Assembly (NCBI GenBank): GCA_003553485.1
Contig: PWEJ01000020.1
Coordinates: 1 to 64,000 of the forward strand
DNA length: 64,000 nucleotides
Direction of reading: 5' to 3'
Source: Halanaerobiaceae bacterium
GTDB taxonomy: Bacteria > Bacillota > Halanaerobiia > Halanaerobiales > Halarsenatibacteraceae
Part shown: piece by piece, positions 1 through 9,156 of the stretch
Position numbering within the stretch: the stretch's first letter is position 1
How the letters are laid out: every line of letters begins with the position of its first letter
Made by a program: the position numbers and the translations under genes
Notes under the pieces: model-generated
Databases searched by the model: none
Told to the model about the DNA's origin: nothing
What the model saw: only the letters and a program-made list of their open reading frames with translations

Positions 1-54
1 GCTAATATTATAATACTATAGTTTTAATAATTTCTACAAAGGAGGAGAATTTAT

Positions 55-1569
55 ATGTTGAGAAGGGGAGTATTTTATTTTTTGGTGATGTTAATAGCTG
101 TTGTTCTTTTAGGGGGAGGAACACTTCAGGCAGAAAATTTAATTGTAGCTCAAGGTGCTGACATCACTTCTCTTGATCCTCATGGAGAAAATGACCAGCC
201 TTCAGCCCGGGTTCGGTCTCAGATCTATGAAACCTTAGTCTATCAGAATGAAGATTTAGAGTTACTACCAGGTCTGGCTGTTAGCTGGGAAGATATTGAT
301 GAATTAACCTGGGAATTCAAACTCCGGGAGGATGTCTATTTTCACAATGGCGAATTATTTACAGCTGAAGATGTTAAATTCACTTTAGATCGATTAAAGG
401 ATCCCGAAACTGCTGCTGCAGGCGCCTTTATAGTAGGTTTTATAGATAGTGTGGAAGTAATTGATGACTATACTGTTCGGATAATAACTGAATATCCCTT
501 TGCTCCTATGTTGAGTCATCTGGCCCATTCAGTCACAGGTATACTGAATAAAACTGCTGTGGAAGAGGCAGGGGATGATTACGGAGTTAGAGTAGCCGTA
601 GGAACAGGTCCTTTTATGTTTGCCAACTGGTCAACGGGTTCTCATGTAGATTTAGAGAGATATGATGATTACTGGGGAGATAATGCTCTGGTAGAGTCCA
701 TTAGGTTTAGAGCTATTCCTGAGACCACAGTTAGAGCCATTGAAGTGGAAACTGGTGGTGTTGATATAGTTTATGTAGTGGACCCCGTTGATGAAGCAAG
801 ATTGGAAGAAGCTCCTGATGTATATTTGGATAAGCATGATACCTTTGCCACCACTTATATTGGTTTTAATGCTCAAAAGGAACCCTATGATGATGTAAGA
901 GTTAGAAAAGCCATTAACCACGCCATCGATATTGATGCAATTGTTGAATATGTATATACCGGTCAGGCCGTTAGAGCTGGAGGACCCATCTCTGATACTG
1001 TCTGGGGTGCTAATACTGAATTGGAGCCCTATGCCCATGACCATGATTTAGCTAGATCTCTACTGGCAGCTGCTGGTTATCCTGATGGTTTTTCCACTAC
1101 CATCTGGACCAATGATAATCCTTTGAGAATGCAGATGGCAGAGATGTTACAGGCTGATTTATCTCTTATAGGGATAGATGTTGAAATTCAGGTATTGGAA
1201 TGGGGCACCTATCTGCAGGATACAGCTGATGGACTGCATGATATGTTCATCCTGGGCTGGGTTTCCGTAACTGGAGATGCTGATTATGGCCTCTATGCCC
1301 TCTTCCATGAAGATAATTTTGGCTCCGCCGGTAACAGGACTTTCTGGGCTTCTCCACGGGTCAATGAGTTATTAGATCTTGGCCGGACAAGCTCTGATCC
1401 TGATGAAAGATTGGCAGCCTATTTAGAAGCACAGGAAATTATTGCCGATGAGGCGCCCTGGGTCTTTATAGTTCACACCATGGAGGTTAATGCTTTAAGA
1501 GATAATATATCAGGATTTATTCCTCATCCTGCCGGTCATCATGACCTTAGTCGGGTAACAAAAAATTAA
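55..1569 (+). CDS. Peptide/nickel-type ABC transporter substrate-binding protein (family 5)
   Basis: Extracytoplasmic binding protein of the DppA/OppA family, which captures small peptides (some members take nickel or sugars) for an ABC importer. At 504 residues it has the usual length. Residues 1-26 form a signal peptide with an AxA-like cleavage site (LQA/EN) and no lipobox cysteine, which suggests a soluble periplasmic protein rather than a lipoprotein. The family N-terminal signature follows, with DITSLDPHG, the YETLVY segment and the WEFKLREDVYFHNGE block. The ATG sits 7 bases after GGAGGAGA. A hairpin terminator separates it from the two permease genes, so it is probably expressed above them. 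The transported substrate cannot be read from sequence. Confidence 0.93.
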   Translation: MLRRGVFYFLVMLIAVVLLGGGTLQAENLIVAQGADITSLDPHGENDQPSARVRSQIYETLVYQNEDLELLPGLAVSWEDIDELTWEFKLREDVYFHNGELFTAEDVKFTLDRLKDPETAAAGAFIVGFIDSVEVIDDYTVRIITEYPFAPMLSHLAHSVTGILNKTAVEEAGDDYGVRVAVGTGPFMFANWSTGSHVDLERYDDYWGDNALVESIRFRAIPETTVRAIEVETGGVDIVYVVDPVDEARLEEAPDVYLDKHDTFATTYIGFNAQKEPYDDVRVRKAINHAIDIDAIVEYVYTGQAVRAGGPISDTVWGANTELEPYAHDHDLARSLLAAAGYPDGFSTTIWTNDNPLRMQMAEMLQADLSLIGIDVEIQVLEWGTYLQDTADGLHDMFILGWVSVTGDADYGLYALFHEDNFGSAGNRTFWASPRVNELLDLGRTSSDPDERLAAYLEAQEIIADEAPWVFIVHTMEVNALRDNISGFIPHPAGHHDLSRVTKN

Positions 1570-1605
1570 AGTTTTAATTATCTATAAAGAAAAATAACCC
1601 TTAAG

Positions 1606-1634
1606 GAGGCGGAGTTTTTCTCCGCCTCTTATTT
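1606..1634 (+). terminator. Intrinsic terminator between binding protein and permeases
   Basis: A perfect 9-bp GC-rich stem (GAGGCGGAG with CTCCGCCTC), a TTTTT loop and a short T-rich tail. It lies inside an otherwise co-directional transporter operon and probably acts as a partial terminator that keeps permease expression below that of the binding protein. Confidence 0.8.
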
Positions 1635-1703
1635 CCCGGGTATATTGAACCAATATTTTACTATTTTTTCCGATAATTCAGTGAGTGAAGGGAGGAAATT
1701 GCC

Positions 1704-2633
1704 TTGGGCAAATATACAGTTAAGCGATTTTTGGCTTTAATACCAGTCCTTATAGGTGTATCTATATTTGTTTTTTTCTTAATTCATATAACACCTGGAG
1801 ATCCGGCCATGTTGATGTTAGGTGAGCAGGCTCCTCCTGAACAGCTGGAGACTATGAGAGAACAGATGGGTTTAAATGACCCTCTGCCGGTACAGTATAT
1901 AAACTGGGTGAGCCGGGCAGTAAGATTAGACTTCGGTCGCTCACTGCGCTCTCGCAAGCCGGTGATTACTGAGATTGTTGAAAGGCTGCCCAATAGTGGG
2001 GTGTTGGCGGTGTCGGCCATTACTCTCTCGGTAATAATCGGTATTCCCATTGGAGTTTTATCAGCTGCCAAGCCTAATTCTTTCTTTGATAATTTATTTA
2101 CCATTATTACTTTTACAGCAGTGGGCATGCCTGTATTCTGGCAGGGGTTGATGCTGATCATCATTTTTTCTGTTATGTTAGGCTGGTTACCTTCTTCAGG
2201 AATGATGCCTGATATTCGTTATTTTATTCTTCCCACGGTAGCTTTAAGTACGGTGACCATTGCCAATATAACCAGAATAACCAGGTCTACAATGTTAGAT
2301 GTCTTAAAGGAGGATTATGTTAGAACAGCTCGCTCTAAAGGTGTAAATGAAAATAGAGTTATCTATCAACATGCTTTAAGAAATGCACTGATCCCGGTGG
2401 TAACTATAATTGGCCTGCAGTTCGGAGCCTTAATGGCCGGAGCTGTATTAACTGAAACAATCTTTGCCTGGCCAGGAGTGGGCAGGATGGTAGTTGATGC
2501 CATTAGAACAAAGGATTTTCCTCTGGTTCAGGGAACAATAATGGTTTTTGCCATAATATATGCTTTAGTTAATCTTATTGTTGATCTGCTTTATGGTCTT
2601 TTAGATCCTCGTCTGCAGACCAAATACAAATAA
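1704..2633 (+). CDS. Peptide ABC transporter permease, DppB type
   Basis: Integral membrane permease of the DppB/OppB family, forming half of the translocation pore. The 309 residues match the family length. An N-terminal membrane helix is followed by the conserved extracytoplasmic block (HITPGDPAMLMLG, then the MREQMGLNDPLPVQY segment), a core of about five helices, and the EAA loop (ARSKGVNENRVIYQHALRNALIP), the contact for the ATPase. The start is TTG at 1704, preceded by GGGAGGAAA at good spacing. The dppC-type gene follows at once. No ATPase gene is in the window, so the ATPase must be shared or encoded elsewhere. Confidence 0.94.
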   Translation: MGKYTVKRFLALIPVLIGVSIFVFFLIHITPGDPAMLMLGEQAPPEQLETMREQMGLNDPLPVQYINWVSRAVRLDFGRSLRSRKPVITEIVERLPNSGVLAVSAITLSVIIGIPIGVLSAAKPNSFFDNLFTIITFTAVGMPVFWQGLMLIIIFSVMLGWLPSSGMMPDIRYFILPTVALSTVTIANITRITRSTMLDVLKEDYVRTARSKGVNENRVIYQHALRNALIPVVTIIGLQFGALMAGAVLTETIFAWPGVGRMVVDAIRTKDFPLVQGTIMVFAIIYALVNLIVDLLYGLLDPRLQTKYK

Positions 2634-2648
2634 GGGGGTGGATTGTTG

Positions 2649-3548
2649 ATGTTTACCAGCAAAAGAAAGAAAGTTAAAAAATTAGCAGATAGTGAGCCTC
2701 AAAAAAGTAAATACAAAAAAACTATGAAGAGAATATTTTTTAATAAAAAAGCTATTTTAGGCGCTATATTATTAATCATCATAGCTTTAGCAGCAATCTT
2801 TGCCCCTTATGTAACTGTTCATGATCCCATTCAACAGAATGTTAGGAACCGCCTTCAGCCGCCAAGTAGTGAGCACTGGCTTGGAACCGATAATTTTGGC
2901 CGGGATATATTTTCCCGGATCGTCTATGGGGGAAGAATTTCCCTTAGAATTGGTTTTATTTCGGTGGGGATTGCTGTTCTTTTTGGCTGTAGCATGGGGG
3001 TTTTAGCCGGTTTTTATGGAGGTTGGGTGGATAATATTATCATGAGAATAGTGGATATAATGCTGGCCTTGCCGGGCTTTTTACTTGCTTTAGCTATTAT
3101 CTCTGCCCTGGGGCCCGGGATAAATAACCTTATGATTGCAGTAGGTATATCTTATATACCGGTCTTTGCCAGACTGATGCGCAGCGCTGTTCTGGCAGTA
3201 ATAGAAAAGGACTATGTAACAGCAGCCAGAGCCTTAGGGGGAGATGACAGGCAGCTAATATTTAAGCATATTATTCCTAATTCTTTGAGCCCGATAATTG
3301 TCCAGGCCACGCTGGCTATGGCCGGTTCAATTCTTTCTGCCGCAGGATTGAGTTTTTTGGGTTTAGGGGCTCAGCCTCCCACACCGGAATGGGGATTTAT
3401 GATTGCCAGTGCCCGTCAGTTTATAAGACTTTCTCATTACGCCGTAACTTTCTCAGGGCTGGCAATAGTTATTACAGTACTTTCCCTTAATTTAGTTGGA
3501 GATGGCTTGAGGGATGCCCTGGATCCTAAAACTTTAGAACACCAATAA
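2649..3548 (+). CDS. Peptide ABC transporter permease, DppC type
   Basis: Partner permease of the DppC/OppC family. A lysine-rich cytoplasmic N-terminus leads into the first helix, then the family block HDPIQQNVRNRLQPPSSEHW with LGTDNFGRDIFSRIVYG, then the remaining helices with the EAA loop (TAARALGGDDRQLIFKHIIPNS). I chose ATG 2649 over TTG 2643 because AAGGGGGTGG (2631-2641) is only 1-2 bases from the TTG but about 8 from the ATG. The product is 299 residues, normal for the family. The gene ends the transporter operon. Confidence 0.92.
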   Translation: MFTSKRKKVKKLADSEPQKSKYKKTMKRIFFNKKAILGAILLIIIALAAIFAPYVTVHDPIQQNVRNRLQPPSSEHWLGTDNFGRDIFSRIVYGGRISLRIGFISVGIAVLFGCSMGVLAGFYGGWVDNIIMRIVDIMLALPGFLLALAIISALGPGINNLMIAVGISYIPVFARLMRSAVLAVIEKDYVTAARALGGDDRQLIFKHIIPNSLSPIIVQATLAMAGSILSAAGLSFLGLGAQPPTPEWGFMIASARQFIRLSHYAVTFSGLAIVITVLSLNLVGDGLRDALDPKTLEHQ

Positions 3549-3703
3549 AAACAACCTGCAGGAAAACAGGTTTCAGTATAAAGAATGGTATGCTGGAGCC
3601 TTTTTTTATTGATTTAATATGATATAATATAAATGACTTTTTAATTATAACTATATATAACTTTAAAATTAATTGAGATGATTTAGGCCAAAGGGGGGAT
3701 ATA

Positions 3704-4636
3704 ATGGCAAGGAGTTGTAGGGTTAGAGTTCCATCCACCACAGCAAATCTAGGTCCTGGCTTTGATACCCTGGGTTTAGCAGTGAGTATTGACAATTTTA
3801 TAACCATGGAAGAGGCGGAGCAATCTCAGGATATACAAACAGAGATTTTAATAGATTGGCCTCAAAGAAGGGAGATTTCTATCGAAGCAAAGGATGATTT
3901 ACTGCTACAGACTCTAGCCTGTTTAGCAGCTGAAACTGGCAGGGATTTATCCGGTGTAAAAATCAAAGAAGAATTGGCAATAGGTCCTGCCCGGGGGTTA
4001 GGCAGCAGTGCTACTGCTATAGCAGGTACTTTAGTAGCTGCTAACCATTTTTTTGAGCTGGACTTGAGCCCCAAAAAGTTGCTGAGTCTAGCCTGCCAGC
4101 TTGAAGGACATCCTGATAATATAGTCCCTGCTTTAAAGGGAGGACTGGTTATAGCCAGTTATAATAATGAGACTGAGGAAATATTTTGGGATAAACTATT
4201 ACCCCATCCGGCTTTAGAGGCAGCTATTATAGTTCCTGAATTAACGAGCGAAACAGCGGTTCAGCGATCTGTGATTCCGACTTCCTTTTCTCTGGCAGAC
4301 GTTACTTTTAACCTGGGAAGAACAGCTTTACTGCCCCTGGCAATATCCTCAGGGCGCTGGCAGGAGTTAAAGGCTTTGATGAAGGATAGGCTACATCAGC
4401 CCTATCGCTGTGATAACCTAAAGGGCTGGGAAAAAATGCTGCAGTTAGGATATGATTCCGGAGCTTTGGGAATAGCTTTAAGCGGAGCAGGTCCAGCCAT
4501 ATTAGTGCTGGCGAGAGAGAACATAGAGGAAATTGCCCATAAAATGATGGAGGTCTGGCAGGAAGAAGGGATTGAAGCGGCGGTATTTCCCGTTCAGCCC
4601 GATACTAGAGGTAGTTATTTAGTTGTAGAGGAGTGA
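3704..4636 (+). CDS. thrB: Homoserine kinase
   Basis: GHMP-family kinase that phosphorylates L-homoserine with ATP in threonine biosynthesis. It has 310 residues, a normal length. The family start VPSTTANLGPGFDTLG lies at residues 9-24, and the ATP-binding motif GPARGLGSSATAIAG at about 94-108. The C-terminal glycine-rich motif (ALSGAGPAILVLA) is also present. An ATG follows AAGGGGGGA, and an extended -10 element (TGATATAAT, 3620-3628) stands upstream with only a weak -35. The 3' end reaches into the Shine-Dalgarno region of thrC, so the two genes are translationally linked. Confidence 0.95.
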   Translation: MARSCRVRVPSTTANLGPGFDTLGLAVSIDNFITMEEAEQSQDIQTEILIDWPQRREISIEAKDDLLLQTLACLAAETGRDLSGVKIKEELAIGPARGLGSSATAIAGTLVAANHFFELDLSPKKLLSLACQLEGHPDNIVPALKGGLVIASYNNETEEIFWDKLLPHPALEAAIIVPELTSETAVQRSVIPTSFSLADVTFNLGRTALLPLAISSGRWQELKALMKDRLHQPYRCDNLKGWEKMLQLGYDSGALGIALSGAGPAILVLARENIEEIAHKMMEVWQEEGIEAAVFPVQPDTRGSYLVVEE

Positions 4637-4641
4637 TATTT

Positions 4642-5709
4642 TTGCAGAAATGGTTAGGAATAATTGATGCTTTCAGGGATTTTATGCCTGTTACAGAGGA
4701 TACAGAGATAGTTTCTCTGGCGGAAGGCAACACCCCTTTAATTAAAGCCTCTGAACTTACAGCAGAACTGGAGGTTGATATTGATCTATATCTAAAATAT
4801 GATGGGGCTAATCCCACCGGCTCCTTTAAAGATCGGGGGATGACTCTGGCTGTTACCAAGGCTAAGGAAGAGGGAAGTAAAGCTATAATCTGTGCCTCTA
4901 CCGGCAATACTTCAGCAGCAGCAGCAGCCTATGGAGCACGAGCTGGTTTGCAGTCCATAGTAGTAGTGCCAGCAGGTAATATAGCTCTAGGGAAAATGGC
5001 TCAGGCCCTGATACATGGAGCTGAGGTGGTACCCATCAAAGGAAATTTTGATCAGGCCTTAGAATTAGTGAGGGAGATCAGTGATAATTATCCGGTAACT
5101 TTAGTCAACTCTCTTAATCCCTATCGTATTCAGGGCCAAAAGTCAGCGGCCTTTGAAATATGTGAACAGCTTGAAAAAGCCCCTGATGTGTTGGCGATAC
5201 CGGTAGGTAATGCCGGGAATATTACCGCTTACTGGCAGGGTTTTCGTCAGTACCATCAGGCTGAAAAGATCAAGAAATTACCAGCAATGTGGGGGTTTGA
5301 AGCTGCTGGAGCGGCAGCTATTAGCAGAAATAAAATCATTGCTGAACCAGAAACAGTGGCCACAGCCATTAGAATTGGCAACCCGGTAAACTGGGAGAAA
5401 GCAGTGCAAGCTGCTGAAGAATCACGGGGTTTTATCAGCGAAGTAACTGATGAGGAAATTTTAGCAAGTTATAGTCAAATTGCCAGTAAGACCGGTATCT
5501 TTCCTGAGCCTGCTTCAGCAGCCTCTGTAGCCGGTCTATTAAAGAAATTATCATTGCCGGAGAACAGGGAAAGACTGGCCGGAAGTACCATAGTTGCAGT
5601 TTTGACTGGCCATGGGTTGAAGGACCCTGATACTGCCCTGGCTGAGATTAATGAGCCTGTCCCGGTGAAAGCTGAGCTTGATAAGGTGCTGGCAAAGGTG
5701 GGTCTCTAA
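4642..5709 (+). CDS. thrC: Threonine synthase
   Basis: PLP-dependent enzyme converting O-phosphohomoserine to threonine. The PLP lysine is in GANPTGSFKDRGM (residue about 63), and the phosphate-binding loop ASTGNTSAAAAAYGARAG follows. The C-terminal EPASAASVAGLLK and LTGHGLKD motifs match short bacterial ThrC proteins. I chose TTG 4642 rather than GTG 4633, because GAGGAG (4628-4633) overlaps the GTG but is 8 bases from the TTG, and the resulting start (QKWLGIIDAFRDFMPV) aligns with the usual N-terminus. It is downstream of and coupled to thrB. A diverged paralogue lies at 21973-23004. Confidence 0.94.
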   Translation: MQKWLGIIDAFRDFMPVTEDTEIVSLAEGNTPLIKASELTAELEVDIDLYLKYDGANPTGSFKDRGMTLAVTKAKEEGSKAIICASTGNTSAAAAAYGARAGLQSIVVVPAGNIALGKMAQALIHGAEVVPIKGNFDQALELVREISDNYPVTLVNSLNPYRIQGQKSAAFEICEQLEKAPDVLAIPVGNAGNITAYWQGFRQYHQAEKIKKLPAMWGFEAAGAAAISRNKIIAEPETVATAIRIGNPVNWEKAVQAAEESRGFISEVTDEEILASYSQIASKTGIFPEPASAASVAGLLKKLSLPENRERLAGSTIVAVLTGHGLKDPDTALAEINEPVPVKAELDKVLAKVGL

Positions 5710-5762
5710 ATATCAATAGCTTTTATTTGCTTTATTAATTATTACAGAAAGGTGGTTAATTA

Positions 5763-7538
5763 ATGCCAAATCATTGGGATTTATCCAATCTGTATCAGAG
5801 TTTTGCCGATAATAGCTTTAGCCAAGATCTAACAGAATTGGGCGAGCTCCTGCATCGTCTGGAGGAATGGCAGCCGGAAAACTTTACTGAGAAGATAGAG
5901 GCCATAGAAGAATTTCTTCTTGCTTTGCAAAAATTTCATGAAGCTTATTTAAAATTAATGGGGTATTCTCAACTGGAACTGAGTGTAGATGCTCAAAATA
6001 ATGAGGCCTTAAAATACATTGAGCAATTAGAAAAAAAGGCCACTCGCTTGACAGCACCGAAGGTTAATTTTCAAAGCTGGCTGGCCGAGCTGGAAAATTT
6101 TCAGGAATTAATAGTAGCTTCAGAGTTGTTGCAGGAGCACGAGTTTTTCCTGGCAGAGCTGAGAGAGAAGAGCCAGTACCTTTTATCCACCGAAGAAGAG
6201 GAGCTGGCCTCTCAATTACAGAGAACAGGTTCCTCGGCCTGGACTAAACTGCAGCAAAAATTGACTTCAACTTTAATGGTAGAAGTGGAGATAGAGGGAG
6301 AAAGAAAGCAGTTACCTTTGTCCGAGGTCCGCAATCTAGCCTATAAAGGCGATCCTGAAATTAGAAAGGCCGGTTATGAAGCTGAACTTGAATCTTATAA
6401 TGAGATTGAGGAGCCAGTGGCAGCTTCCCTCAATAGTATCAAGGGAGAAGTCTTGACTCTGGCGGAGAAAAGAGGCTATGACAGCCCCTTAGAGGAGACC
6501 CTGCTGGATTCTCGTCTGGAAGAAGAAACCTTAGAAACCATGCTAACAGCCATGAAAGATTATCTGCCTAAATTTAGAGAATTTTATCAGACTAAAGCCA
6601 GAGTTTTAGGCCATGATCAGGGCCTGCCCTTTTATGACCTCTTTGCCCCTTTAGGAGAGGTGGAGATGGAGTTTAGCTATAGTGAGGCTCAGGATTTTAT
6701 CATCGCCAATATAAGGGAGTTCAGTGAAGAGATGGCTTCTTTATATAAAAGGGCTTTTCAGGAGAACTGGATAGATGCTGAACCCCGAGAAGGAAAGCGG
6801 GGAGGAGCTTTCTGTTATAATTTGCACCCCCTGCAGGAAAGTAGGATTTTAGCCAACTTTACCGGCAGTTTCAGCGATATGACAACTCTAGCCCATGAGC
6901 TTGGCCATGCCTACCATGGCTATTGTCTGGCTGAGGAAAGCATTTTAAATTCTGATTATCCCATGCCCCTGGCTGAGACAGCTTCAATATTTAGCGAAAC
7001 GGTGGTAACCAATGCTGCCTTAGAAGAAGCTGATGAAGAGCAGGCCTTTACCATACTGGAAAACAAAATTACTCAGGCTGGTCAGGTTATCGTTGATATT
7101 TATAGTCGTTTTCTCTTTGAAAAGAGACTATTTGCCCAAAGAGAAGAAGCTTCCTTAAGTGTCGAAGAACTTAAAGAATTAATGTTAGCTGCCCAGGAAG
7201 AGGCCTATGGAGAAGGGCTCGATCCAGAAATCAGACATCCCTATATGTGGGTCAATAAATCACACTACTATTCAGCGGGGCGCAATTATTATAATTTCCC
7301 CTATGCCTTTGGACTCCTCTTTGGCCTGGGAGTATACGCTCTGGCAGAAAAAAGAGGTGAGAAGTTTCTGGCCGATTACAAGGCTTTATTGACTGCCACA
7401 GGTAAGAATAAAGCAAAAGAAGTAGCAGCCTTAGTAGATATTGACCTAAACTCCTATGAGTTCTGGAATAGTTCTTTAGAAGTAATTGAGGGAGAAATTG
7501 AAGACTTTAAAAATCTGGCGGAAAAATATATTAATTGA
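5763..7538 (+). CDS. pepF: Oligoendopeptidase F family zinc metallopeptidase (M3B)
   Basis: Cytoplasmic zinc endopeptidase that cuts short peptides, a logical partner for the peptide importer nearby. The 591 residues match M3B enzymes. The HExxH zinc motif is seen as AHELGHAYHG with HELGH at residues 378-382, and the third ligand is expected in the following PLAETASIFSE segment. The N-terminal half is the usual helical PepF domain (family signature near LPLSEVRNLAYKGDPEIR). It has its own strong Shine-Dalgarno (AAAGGTGG) and ends at a terminator shared with the convergent gene. No signal peptide is seen. Confidence 0.94.
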   Translation: MPNHWDLSNLYQSFADNSFSQDLTELGELLHRLEEWQPENFTEKIEAIEEFLLALQKFHEAYLKLMGYSQLELSVDAQNNEALKYIEQLEKKATRLTAPKVNFQSWLAELENFQELIVASELLQEHEFFLAELREKSQYLLSTEEEELASQLQRTGSSAWTKLQQKLTSTLMVEVEIEGERKQLPLSEVRNLAYKGDPEIRKAGYEAELESYNEIEEPVAASLNSIKGEVLTLAEKRGYDSPLEETLLDSRLEEETLETMLTAMKDYLPKFREFYQTKARVLGHDQGLPFYDLFAPLGEVEMEFSYSEAQDFIIANIREFSEEMASLYKRAFQENWIDAEPREGKRGGAFCYNLHPLQESRILANFTGSFSDMTTLAHELGHAYHGYCLAEESILNSDYPMPLAETASIFSETVVTNAALEEADEEQAFTILENKITQAGQVIVDIYSRFLFEKRLFAQREEASLSVEELKELMLAAQEEAYGEGLDPEIRHPYMWVNKSHYYSAGRNYYNFPYAFGLLFGLGVYALAEKRGEKFLADYKALLTATGKNKAKEVAALVDIDLNSYEFWNSSLEVIEGEIEDFKNLAEKYIN

Positions 7539-7568
7539 TCTGCTGAAAAATCAATATAAATAATAAAA

Positions 7569-7603
7569 GCCAGCCTGTAAGTTATTTTCAGGCTGGCCTT
7601 TAT
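7569..7603. terminator. Bidirectional intrinsic terminator
   Basis: Perfect 9-bp stem GCCAGCCTG (7569-7577) with CAGGCTGGC (7589-7597), flanked by A-rich sequence on the left and T-rich sequence on the right. It lies between the convergent pepF and the peptidoglycan-binding protein gene and can serve both. Confidence 0.8.
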
Positions 7604-7635
7604 ACTTGCTCTGCTAAAATTTTAGCTGCTGTATT

Positions 7636-9126
7636 TTAATCTGTTATTAGAGGCCATTCTTCGTTGGCCGCTCTTTCTACCTCCGCTTGGTGCTCATCAT
7701 CGATGGTGCCATTATTATGTAAACGGCTTCCACGAAAATGGAGGCAGAAGTGGCCATTATAATTATTGCTGCTAATATCCTGACCTCCATGGGGAACACC
7801 ATTTATAGAACCTGCTACCAGCATGTTGTTGATATGAACTACTACTGCCCGGCGGTCCCAGCTCCAGCTGCCGCCGTAAATCTGCCTTTTTATCTCGGTA
7901 TCCCGGCGAGAGACAGGCTCAACATCGGCATGATTGGTGCCGTAGAGGCGACGGGCTCGAAAACTTAAACCGGTATCCAGATCGGTTATGGTGAAAGTTT
8001 TACCCTCAGGTATTAAGGGGTCTACCTCACTCCACTCTAGAGCTTTAATTTCAGCCGTCATTATGCCCTCTCCGGGGACTCTAATTCTGTCTCCGGCTCT
8101 AATATTATCACCACTTAAATTATTGAGGGATCTAATTTTATCCGGAGTGGTGTTAAAACGGTTGGCCAGTGCCCAGAGGCTATCTCCTGGTTGGATGGTA
8201 TAATAAATTTCTTCTCCGCTTCCTTCAGCTAAAAGTTCCTGCCAGGTGTTAGGGCCGACCACAGAATCAACACTGAGACCGGCTAAATTTTGAAATTGTT
8301 TTACAGCTATAGAGGTTTGATGCCCAAAGCTGCCATCAACTGAACTAGGATAGAAACCATGGCTTTGCAGTAAACGCTGTAATTCTTTGACCTCTTCTCC
8401 GGTATCTCCCTGGCGCAAAATAGGTAATTCATCGGGGTTTAATCTATCTTCTTCTTCGGATTCATCTGGCTCTTCTTCTATTCTTTCTTCCGCTATCTTC
8501 TCTTCTTCCTCAGGCTCAGTTTCATCTTCCCTATCTCGTTCTTCTTCAGGAGTTATTTCTTCAGCCTCTCTTTCACTAAGCTCTCCTGCGCTAGGTGAGG
8601 ACTTGCTTTCCAATGCTTCCCAGGTAGATTTATCAACTACTCCGTCAGCTTCCAGACCCTGATCCTCTTGAAAACTCTGGACAGCCTGATATGTCAAAGA
8701 ACGAAAAAGTCCTGAAGGTTGAGCTTCAAGATAATCTAAATCTACCAGCAGTTGCTGTAAGTAATAGACCTCTGCCTGATGAGAATAAAGAGTTAGCTCA
8801 GGATAACTTTCTAAATCACCGGAAATCTTATCCAGAGCAGCACGAGTATTAGAGCCAAAGAGGCCATCAGAACGAAGGTTAGCTATTTGCTGTAATTCTT
8901 CTACAGCATAACGAGTCTGATCACCATATAAACCGGTAATGGGGCCATCATAAAGGCCAAGTTTCTGTAAATCTTTCTGTAATTCCTCCACCTCTTCAGA
9001 CTGATCTCCCAGGCGAAGTGGCTCCTGAGCCTGTAAAGAACTGGGTAAAAAGCTAAAAAGACAGGCAGCAATAATTATTAAACAACCAAAGGATAAAACA
9101 TATTTGTTTTTAGTCAGGCATTTCAT
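7636..9126 (-). CDS. Exported protein with three peptidoglycan-binding domains, LysM and an unknown C-terminal domain
   Basis: A signal peptide ends near residue 33 (SSLQA/QE). Three PG_binding_1 domains follow at about 36-95, 105-170 and 237-297, each with the LRxGDxxEEVxxLQxxL start and GxFGxxT core. An extremely acidic linker (about 172-232, mostly Glu) separates the second and third. A LysM domain lies at about 303-348 (YYTIQPGDSLWALANRFNTT). The last 145 residues are a separate domain with YGTNHADVEP, RRAVVVHINN and GHFCLHFRGSRLHNN. I recognise this as a recurrent tail of clostridial cell-wall proteins but cannot name its activity. It is not a YkuD domain. It probably acts on or anchors to the wall, and lies 30 bases downstream of an L,D-transpeptidase gene on the same strand. 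Confidence 0.88.
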   Translation of the reverse strand: MKCLTKNKYVLSFGCLIIIAACLFSFLPSSLQAQEPLRLGDQSEEVEELQKDLQKLGLYDGPITGLYGDQTRYAVEELQQIANLRSDGLFGSNTRAALDKISGDLESYPELTLYSHQAEVYYLQQLLVDLDYLEAQPSGLFRSLTYQAVQSFQEDQGLEADGVVDKSTWEALESKSSPSAGELSEREAEEITPEEERDREDETEPEEEEKIAEERIEEEPDESEEEDRLNPDELPILRQGDTGEEVKELQRLLQSHGFYPSSVDGSFGHQTSIAVKQFQNLAGLSVDSVVGPNTWQELLAEGSGEEIYYTIQPGDSLWALANRFNTTPDKIRSLNNLSGDNIRAGDRIRVPGEGIMTAEIKALEWSEVDPLIPEGKTFTITDLDTGLSFRARRLYGTNHADVEPVSRRDTEIKRQIYGGSWSWDRRAVVVHINNMLVAGSINGVPHGGQDISSNNYNGHFCLHFRGSRLHNNGTIDDEHQAEVERAANEEWPLITD

Positions 9127-9156
9127 CTGCTGCTTAACCTCACTTTCAATGGATTA

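Noticed and set aside
652-1044. Open frame antisense to the substrate-binding protein
   Set aside because: Shadow of a well-supported gene, no ribosome site, no protein-like composition.
3553-3572. Hairpin AACCTG/CAGGTT after dppC
   Set aside because: Only 6 bp and the T run begins about 30 bases later, so it is not a clear terminator; the 3549-3703 gap otherwise shows only the -10 element for thrB.
8387-8662. Serine-rich open frame on the plus strand
   Set aside because: It is the antisense of the Glu-rich linker codons of the wall protein, which produces a Ser-rich shadow.
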